Part shown: in pieces, positions 57,407 to 64,000 of the stretch
How the letters are laid out: every line of letters begins with the position of its first letter
Numbering within the stretch: position 1 is the first letter of the stretch
Origin: Artocarpus heterophyllus
Lineage: Eukaryota; Streptophyta; Magnoliopsida; Rosales; Moraceae
Length of the DNA stretch: 64,000 nt
NCBI GenBank assembly: GCA_025403435.1
Contig: CM046348.1
Coordinates: 22,751,899 to 22,815,898 of the forward strand
Reading direction: 5' to 3'
Notes under the pieces: generated by a model
What the model was told of the DNA's origin: nothing
The model's input: the letters and a program-made list of their open reading frames with translations, nothing else
The model's database searches: none
Translations under genes and position numbers: made by a program

Positions 57407-57418
57407 GCTCTGATACCA
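57407..57418 (-). promoter_or_regulatory. primer-binding site of the copia element
   Basis: TGGTATCAGAGC on the minus strand, two bases after the 5' LTR, complementary to initiator tRNA-Met. Confidence 0.9.
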
Positions 57419-57420
57419 CT

Positions 57421-57914
57421 TGTAAGGAAAGTCTTCCTAACCACTTCGATTTCTAGAAAGAATGAAGAAGAAATTCAAAAATCAAGAGTGCAACAATTTA
57501 TCGAGGTTCAGCTAAATTTGAGCCTGCATCCTCGCGAACTCCTCTCAAGGAATTCAATCTGTACACTTATTAGAAGTTTTGTGTTTATAACTCTTAAGAC
57601 TCTAAAAAATTCACTCACCAATACAATCCTAGATTTTCTAGAGAAAAATTCCTAGCAAGAAACCCTAGAGAAAATACCTTTCTATCACTACACTCGCTTT
57701 TCTTTCTCTCACTAGAATATTTCAATTGATGAACTAACTTAGAATTAGGACTCTCTCTAACTTATATATTCAATCAGAGACTAATACATATAACACATGT
57801 TAGAAAAAGAAAGACTAGTACAAAATGACACTAAGCCTAGGACAAAACGACATGTAAAAATAAAACCTCTTGAGAATCTAAGAATGACTCATATATGAAG
57901 TAAAATTTCCAACA
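57421..57914 (-). repeat. 5' LTR of the copia element
   Basis: 494 bp. On the minus strand it starts TGTTGGAAATTTTACTTC and ends CCTTACA, abutting the primer-binding site. TATA-like AATATATAAG lies at + strand 57761-57770. The outer edge (57914) is set by the TGTTGG start only. Confidence 0.75.
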
Positions 57915-58099
57915 GGCAGCTAAAGCAGCCTTAGTGAGCATTTATGACCAAAACACTTCAAACTTGTTGCAAAAACCCCTTCTAAAACAAGTTCAGGATT
58001 TCTAAATATAGTTTCCTAGGACTCTCCCTCCATACCCTACTTGACTTGGCACATCTACAAACTTGACCTTCAACTTGGTCAACAAATTCCCTAATCTAA

Positions 58100-58474
58100 A
58101 ATTGATCTTATGCCTCTAGCCTCAAAATGCTAGCAGGAGGAGAAGCTACGAATTTGTTAGATCTTAGAGGCAAAACCTGCCCTTCAAGCAAAGCATAACC
58201 GAAAGTTGCCAGTCTATGGTTAAAATCAGTAATGGGGCAAGCTATATGGTGCAAGCTCCCATAAAAGGGGCCTAGACCAGGATTCGGAAGCCATATAATG
58301 CAGGACTTGGTCAGTTCTATACTTATGACAATGCTTGTTGTCCATTAATAGTGCTGTGAAAGTGCATAGAGAGAGCATAATTGACAAGCCATTCCAGTTT
58401 TACGCTTGTCACTCCATGGATGCGTGGTTGTTTTCTTTATAACAGCTCATGGTACAACAAAAACCATGCAAGCC
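58100..58474 (-). pseudogene. DEAH-box helicase (DHX37/Dhr1-like) pseudogene, 3' piece
   Basis: The minus strand carries HGVTSVKLEWLVNYA and FAYALLEGQVLPL ... KFVASPPASILRLEA, segments of the C-terminal region of DHX37/Dhr1-type helicases, in broken frames with stops. It is the continuation of the piece at 61168-62244 beyond the solo LTR: GCTTGCATGGTT restores the residues after YQA. The living family acts in small-subunit ribosome assembly in the nucleolus. Confidence 0.8.
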
Positions 58475-59293
58475 TGTAACACCCTAAAATTTAATTAAGT
58501 AAGGTTAGCATGTAAATGGTAGATTAGTATGCCTTAATGTAATCTGAACTTAATTTAAACATTTTGTGGTATATTTTAAATTTATCTCGCTTTTAGTTAT
58601 TTTTATTTGTTATTTTGAATCCTTGAAACAAAATAATTTGCCAAATATCTAATATGTCTTTTTGAAAAACCACTTATTGGAACATAGTTTTTACTCTGCA
58701 AAACCACTATTTTCTCTATTTATTCCACTCTCCCTCTCTTCACTCTCTCATTCTCTCACAAACTCTCCCTCTCTCTTTCCCCGTTTCTCTCGCTATCTCT
58801 CTCTCTTTTCCTTCTCAAATTTTTGTTTCAAAATTTTGAGTCCAAGTTTCAAATCTCAGCTGGATTGGAGACTTAGGGACGCATAAGAGCTACCTTAAAC
58901 TCGATTCAAGCTCGGATTCAAGGTTAGTTGCTTTATTTTTCAAATTTTCAAACTTTCTTTCAAATCCTATAAATTTCTTTGCATGTTAAAATTTGAGTTT
59001 CTAGAGCTTAGGAAACCTTCAATCTAAATTAGTAAAACCCAAATCATCTAGAATTTAGGCTTGATTTCACTAAAATTGGATTAAATCACACTTTCTCCTT
59101 TTTCTCTATTTTTGGATTTATTCAAAAATCTTTGTATAAATCTTGTTTAAAGTTGTTTAAAAGTGTTCTAGTATGTTTTTCTAGCATCTATGAACATTAC
59201 CCATGCTTGATAACTTAGGAAACAGGTTTGGATTGAGATTTTGAGTTCGGGGAGGCCAAGACTCGAAGTCTTAAGTCCCTTATGTTTTTCCAG

Positions 59294-59442
59294 TTTGGCA
59301 GGTTGATGATGAGCATCAGTAGGCTACACTAATGAGTTCAACATGCCAGACTCATTTGGTCGACAAGCCGAACCTGGGCCAGTTTGGCTGGCTGGTGCTG
59401 TGAGTCCAATAGGCCAAATTGTGCAGTTTAGCAGGCCGATCG
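59294..59442. repeat. decayed inverted-repeat array in the diverged Tekay-like solo LTR
   Basis: TTTGGCAGGTTGA, CAGTAGGCTAC, ACATGCCAGAC, CGACAAGCCGAAC, TTTGGCTGGCTGG, ATAGGCCAAA and TTAGCAGGCCGATC follow one another at about 20-25 bp, at the same relative place as the eight-copy array of the young element. Confidence 0.7.
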
Positions 59443-59999
59443 GATTTCATGAAATTTTGTTGTTTTCATCCATTTTCACTGTTTAAAACCTAGATGAAGA
59501 CCTTGACCCTATGATACGATATTTTGACTATAAAAAGCATACTAAGACACCATGAAATAGAATAGTAGTGTGGAATACTCTAAGTTAGAAATTGATAAAG
59601 TTTAGTTTACTTTTAAGGTGAATTGTGGTTCCGTAAAACTAACCTATAGCGGGTCAGGACTATGGTGTTGAGTCACAGTGCAAAATATCAAGGTAGGACT
59701 TCTACCATTTTCTTTGGTAGCCAGATTTTTCAATGGTTTTAGCCTTAAAGATTCTTTCAAAAATGTTTTCAATAAATGAGAAAATGTTTTAAATATTTTC
59801 AAAGGGGGCCTTTGGCCGCAAAAAGATTTCTTGCCAAATGATTTCTTTCAAATTGATTTTCAAAGAATGATTAGAAAGAACTTCTTAGTATCTTTCATTA
59901 TTTGTTGAGAAAACGATGGATTATAATGAATCAAATAATAAATGTAAATGAGAACGTTTGGTAAGATAAGACTAAATAATGACATGGTACCAGACGTGT

Positions 60000-60034
<35 letters not shown>

Positions 60035-60650
60035 CGTTTGGGATGAAATAATAGAGTATGACGCCATACTCAGAGATCGGATTATGTAGAGAGCAACTTT
60101 GGGGGTAGGTCCCAAAACTCACTTGGGCCACTACGGTAGTGACACAATGGCTTTGCCAAAGAATAAATAATAAAAGAACAATTCCAGATGAATAAGGGAT
60201 TCTAAAGGTAAGGACGAATCTAATATGTTTTATTCATCTTTCTAAAATTTTGTGAATTATTTTCAAATATGAGAATTTATGTTTAGAATTAATGTTTTCT
60301 AAATCTAGTCCTACTGAGCCTTCCGCTCACATTTCTTTATTTGTTTTTTAAACCCTTTCCTCCTAGATGAATTGCAGCTTATGATTGACTGGAAGACAAC
60401 AAGGTAAACTCGTGAGTTGTAGGAATTATTTTAGGCTATTTCTTTATTTAAATCAAGGTATATATTATTTAAATTTTTATCTCTCGTATTGGACTGTGAT
60501 TGTAATTTTTTTTGTCGATACCACATGTGTGCACTAATGTGAGTTTGATTTGGGCCCGGCTCATGTTTATCTGTCTTTATTATTTTATTTCATGATTAAC
60601 TGTTTCAAAATAACAATAATTGTTTTTAAGAAGTTTTTTAAGACTATCGC

Positions 60651-61054
60651 TGTTGAGGAATTGGGTTCTCCGGCCCGAACTTGGCAGGTCCGGTTGGATT
60701 GATACCTAGGAAGCAACTAAAAACCTCTTATTCAATAGGTTAAAGGTTCGAACCTAGGGGACGCGCTCCCCCCGCGGGAGGTAAATCCACACAAAGGCCT
60801 TTTGAGCAGCCTCTCCGGTAATACGTTCGAGGGACCCGCCGGCCTCCAGCCGAGGAACCCAATCCCTCAACATAAGTTGGATTGGTACCTAGGAAACAAC
60901 TAAAAACCTCTTATTCAAGAGATTAAAGGTTTGAACCTAGGGGACGCGCTCCTCCCGTGGGAGGCAAATCCACGCAGAGGCTCCCCGAGCAGCCTTTCCA
61001 GCAATACGTTTGGGGACCAGTCAGGCTCCGGCCGGAGAACCCAATCCCTCAACA
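60651..61054. mobile_element. 404-bp inverted-repeat element with internal tandem copy
   Basis: Left end TGTTGAGGAATTGGGTTCTC and right end GAGAACCCAATCCCTCAACA are inverted repeats, with flanks ATCGC/ATCAC (60646-60650, 61055-61059). A full 222-bp unit (60651-60872) is followed by a second, left-truncated copy (about 60876-61054). Each holds a GGTTCGAACC-like (or decayed) word resembling a pol III B box. The class is unknown. Confidence 0.65.
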
Positions 61055-61167
61055 ATCACGTTTTTCGAAATACTCCAAAACATTTAATTGGTGATTTTTA
61101 ATCAAAAATATAGTTTAATTATTTTAATTAATCCACCACGTCATTACCTGTATATCGAGGCGTGACA

Positions 61168-62244
61168 AAGCTTGATACTGAGCTACACGAACTTTTGCTT
61201 CACCTTAGAGCAACTTTGAACTTCTTCTGTTGCGTTTCGTAAGTATATCCAACCAACCAGCACAAATGGATTGGTCCAAGAGCTCTTTTACTAAAATACC
61301 CTCCAAGATTTTTACCCGTCCTCTAGAATACCATAAATCCACAAAAACTCCTGCTCAGGATCATAAGTACCACCATGATAAATACCAGTTGAAGTAACTG
61401 CTTTCTCGGCTTTAACATTTCCACCATGGTTTCAAGGTCTAGGCAGTTCTTCCAGCTCTTCCTCCATGTTGAGAATTCATGTGTTTCCGCGCCATTGGCG
61501 AAGCTGCACTTTTTCACTTTTCTCCCTTCCTGTATTCCAGGAATACTTGAAGAGGTTTCAGCCACGTTAGTGGCTACCACAAGCGTCTCTCCTTCCACAA
61601 TAGATTCGGCACTAATATTCCACTAGAATACCTCCTTGTGGCAGCCTCTTGCAAATTGCTAAGACCTTTAAAAGCATAATCGTTCGAATTATGACAGATT
61701 AAAAATTGCAATTCTGAGTGTAAGAATATGTAAAAAATAAATAAATAAATAAATAAATACTGAGTGAAAGAAAACCTGAAGTTCTCGAAGCAAAATCCCA
61801 TCTGTCATAAACTTGATTGGGTTATTATGGCCAATCTTTTTGTCACACCTAACTTGAAATCTGACCTCTCTACCCAAAGAGAGACCAAGCTCACGGCCAG
61901 CCCGCTTAGCCATGGCAAGAACAGCAACGCGGCGCGGTCGGGCACCGCCCCGAGCAACATATTATCTTGAACCAAAGCCAGCTTTATAAAGGAACTGAGA
62001 AACATCAAAAAAATTAAATATTTAGAAACTTGGAAAGTTCATGGGAAATTGAGACAGATGTATTAAATCCTAACTCAGTCAGATAGATGTATAAAACAAG
62101 AGGATGACATAAAACATTTAAAACATGTCATGATTAACTTTTACCTCCACATATCCTTTAAGTTCAGAGGTGTCTTCCATTCTCCATATGGAGCCCCATT
62201 TACCCTGTCCTTTTAACTTTTTGAAACAACCCTGCAATAGACAA
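61168..62244 (-). pseudogene. DEAH-box helicase (DHX37/Dhr1-like) pseudogene, 5' and central pieces
   Basis: Minus-strand exon-like pieces: about 62231-62153 (GCFKKLKGQGKWGSIWR, with AG and GT borders; its relation to the helicase is unsure), about 62001-61782 (FLYKAGFGSR, stop, then PRRVAVLAMAKRAGRELGLS and IKFMTDGILLRELQ, motifs Ib/Ic of DEAH helicases, ending CAG|GT), about 61610-61525 (EGETLVVATNVAETSSSIPGI, motif V region) and about 61290-61168 (ILVKELLDQSICAGWLDIL ... VAQYQA). The DEAH box itself, motif VI and other exons are missing, and stops are present, so it is a gene relic. A solo LTR interrupts it at 61167. Confidence 0.8.
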
Positions 62245-63247
62245 CACCAAAGATGAAATTCACATATTCGTGACAATATTTAATTATTTATTTCAATAAA
62301 AACAAAGGCTCTTTTTATCAGATTCCCTTAAATAATGTCTGCTCTTCGTAGTAAAAACAAAAACAAAAAAAAAACAAAAAACAAAAACAAAAAAGGTCTC
62401 TGCCTTGACATTCTCTGTTCTATATTAAGATTTTCCACAGTTTTCTCCAGATACTCGTACTGTTCATTTTCAAAATCCTTTGAACCCTATCACAAGACCT
62501 CAAACTTAAACAATTAGACCTTATAGCTGTTTATTATGAAGGAAAAAAAAAGTGATAATAAAATCACTCTTATTCTCTTTTTTTTTTTTTAGAAACTATA
62601 ATTTTTAAATACTAATTTTTTATGTGATATTTTATTATTTAAACTTTTTTATTTCAATAATCAATTAAAACCACAGTTACAAGTTGAAACGATATCGTTC
62701 AAACCCATGTATTATTTTAAACCCGCGTGCCAAAAGGATCACCAATTTTCTTTCTGATTTTTTTTTTAAAAACGTTGAAGCCAGCGGGATCGTCTATTTG
62801 GCTTGAAAGTCCAAACAAAGGTGACACTGGCTGCATAAGCCAGCAGCCACCAAATAGGGGGCCCAACCAACCCACATGCCCTCATTCACACGCCTTTGAC
62901 CCTCTGACCGTCAGGACTCCATCTCCATGTCCTGCAGTTGAGATCCACCGCTAATCTATGGGGACTTTTAAAAATGCATTGTTTGCTTTATCAGTACGAG
63001 TCACCAAAAACAATTATTAAAGGGCCGCTCACCATATGGTGGCTGCTATTTTGTCTAATAATAGACGGCTGCTGTCGACACGTCAGACAGGAAGCAGTTA
63101 AACATCGCGGGAAATTTCCACTGTTTGGTACTCCCAAACGGCAAGTACGACAATGAAACAGGTACAACTCTTTTTCAGTTCTCCCAACCCATGATTGTTT
63201 ACTTTTAAAAAAACCTCATCCAGATTTGAGAATTTAATGGTTCTTTA
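62245..63247. other. intergenic DNA
   Basis: Mostly featureless. About 62360-62500 has, on the minus strand, an acceptor-like border followed by an open acidic stretch (DFENEQYEYLEKTVENLN) that might be another relic exon of the helicase gene. 62700-63160 is GC-richer with no recognised coding sequence. Confidence 0.4.
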
Positions 63248-63367
63248 GAGTGTGTTTGTTTCGGTTTTTAAATCACGGTTTGAATTATTTTGTTACAGTA
63301 TTTTCTCTCATAAAAATTTAAATCTTCATTCAAATACTACACCTAAATACTCGTATCAAACACACCC
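63248..63367. mobile_element. Tourist-like MITE, second family (120 bp)
   Basis: Ends GAGTGTGTTTG and CAAACACACCC are inverted repeats, flanked by TTA on both sides (63245-63247, 63368-63370). The sequence differs from the 178-bp family, though the ends are alike. Confidence 0.65.
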
Positions 63368-63370
63368 TTA

Positions 63371-64000
63371 GTATATTTGAATTAATGATGTCATTTCAGT
63401 TGAATGATTTAAATAAAAATTTAAATTAATGATTTAAATTGTTATTTAAATTAACATTTAAATATATATTTAAGTTTTAATATAAATATAAAATAAAATT
63501 AAAATTTGTGTTTAAAGATATAATGTAAAAAAGTTTGTTAATTTATTAATAAATTTAATAAAATCTATTTGGCATGTTTGTTTTGAGTATTATTTAAATT
63601 TAATAGACTAAAATTTAGATTCGAGTATCAAGAAGAATTTTTTAGATACATGTTTATTTCTCCTAAAATTTGGATTCTTTGAGTATCAAAATTTTAAGTT
63701 TTTAGAGTTCTTATCCACTTAAACTTTTGATATTTTGATATCTCTAGTACAGTAAAAACTAAAAATTCTCTTTTTTATATTTGAAAAAAAAATCATAACT
63801 TCTTTATTTGATATCCAATTAAGATTATTCTTTTTTCATTATGTTCCTAGTGAAGAGATAAATAAATTAATATCTATATTGCATATTTTTTAGAATATGT
63901 TAATATTTTATTAGATTTGTTAATAAATCAACAACTATTTTTACTATCTCTTTAAATAAAATTTTAATTTTATCCTATATTTATATTAAAACTTAAATAC
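63371..64000. other. very AT-rich intergenic DNA
   Basis: AATTTAAAT-type words dominate; no feature recognised. Confidence 0.6.

Larger units (their letters stand above)
51640..57914 (-). mobile_element. degenerate Ty1/copia retrotransposon, 3' LTR missing
   Basis: Reading leftwards: 5' LTR (57914-57421), primer-binding site, gag, protease/integrase, RT, RNase H. A nested solo LTR (51796-53319) splits RNase H. Gag-integrase-RT order is copia-type. Many stops and frameshifts. No matching 3' LTR was seen left of 51640. Confidence 0.85.
58475..61167 (+). repeat. solo LTR, diverged relative of the Tekay-like LTR
   Basis: Starts TGTAACACCC, ends GGCGTGACA, flanked by AAGCC/AAGCT (58470-58474, 61168-61172). 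It shares with the 21276-23435 LTR the blocks TAGTCCTACTGAGCCTT, TGGGCCACTACGGTRGTGA, GGGGGYAGGTCCC and a decayed form of the inverted-repeat array. The extra length is largely the 404-bp insertion at 60651-61054 and a (TA)(CA) microsatellite at about 60000-60033. Confidence 0.85.

Noticed and set aside
60690..60760. tRNA gene suspected from GGTTCGAACC
   Set aside because: No A box, cloverleaf or anticodon stem could be drawn; the word is repeated inside an inverted-repeat element.

Overview
The window is nuclear DNA of an angiosperm, most likely a eudicot. Intron-containing plant genes (an ethylene receptor, a CLE peptide precursor, a ribosomal protein L19 copy, a DEAH-helicase copy) sit in AT-rich DNA filled with plant LTR retrotransposons, solo LTRs and small foldback or Tourist-like MITEs. 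The species cannot be named from sequence alone. Family assignments rest on reading motifs by eye; no search was run.

Layout. 1-5877: 3' half of a decayed Ty3/gypsy element of the Tat type: broken integrase, a tandem-repeat 3' UTR, a broken antisense ORF, a polypurine tract and the 3' LTR. 5878-16555: AT-rich DNA with a Tourist-like MITE and a foldback element, then broken gag-like sequences hit by a solo copia-type LTR (11957-13881) and another LTR (15171-16555). 16556-21270: single-copy-looking DNA with one small gene, a CLE signalling peptide precursor on the minus strand (18461-18697). 21276-30339: a complete Tekay-like chromovirus with two 2.16-kb LTRs, a perfect TCATG target duplication and a gag-pol frame broken by one TAG. 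33003-38690: a decayed LTR carrying two nested solo LTRs. 42039-43943: ribosomal protein L19 pseudogene with a Tourist-like MITE in exon 2. 45113-about 48700: ethylene receptor gene of the ERS1 type on the minus strand, with three oddities (Asn in place of the phospho-accepting His, a GC donor site, an altered C-terminus). 51640-57914: broken Ty1/copia element on the minus strand, its RNase H split by a 1,524-bp solo LTR. 58100-62244: pseudogene of a DHX37/Dhr1-type DEAH-box helicase, split by a solo LTR that itself holds a 404-bp inverted-repeat element.

Functional content. The only genes likely to act for the host are the CLE precursor (secreted peptide signal) and the ERS1-like receptor (ER-membrane ethylene receptor, possibly decaying or altered). 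Everything else recognisable is mobile DNA or pseudogene.

Most interesting pattern. Several unrelated LTR families carry short arrays of small inverted repeats. The 14-mer TTCGGCAGGCCGAA (6-bp arms, AG spacer) is arrayed eight times at about 21-22 bp spacing in the Tekay-like LTRs, and the identical 14-mer lies in an unrelated solo LTR (35243-36660). Related motifs occur in a copia-type solo LTR (12446-12523). A second copy of that copia-type family has a different motif (GTCGACCGC) at exactly the same place, and a further LTR (52291-52385) has yet another imperfect palindrome. In the TATA-bearing minus-strand LTRs the arrays lie about 65-110 bp upstream of the TATA box. This looks like an exchangeable promoter-proximal module shared between retrotransposon families.
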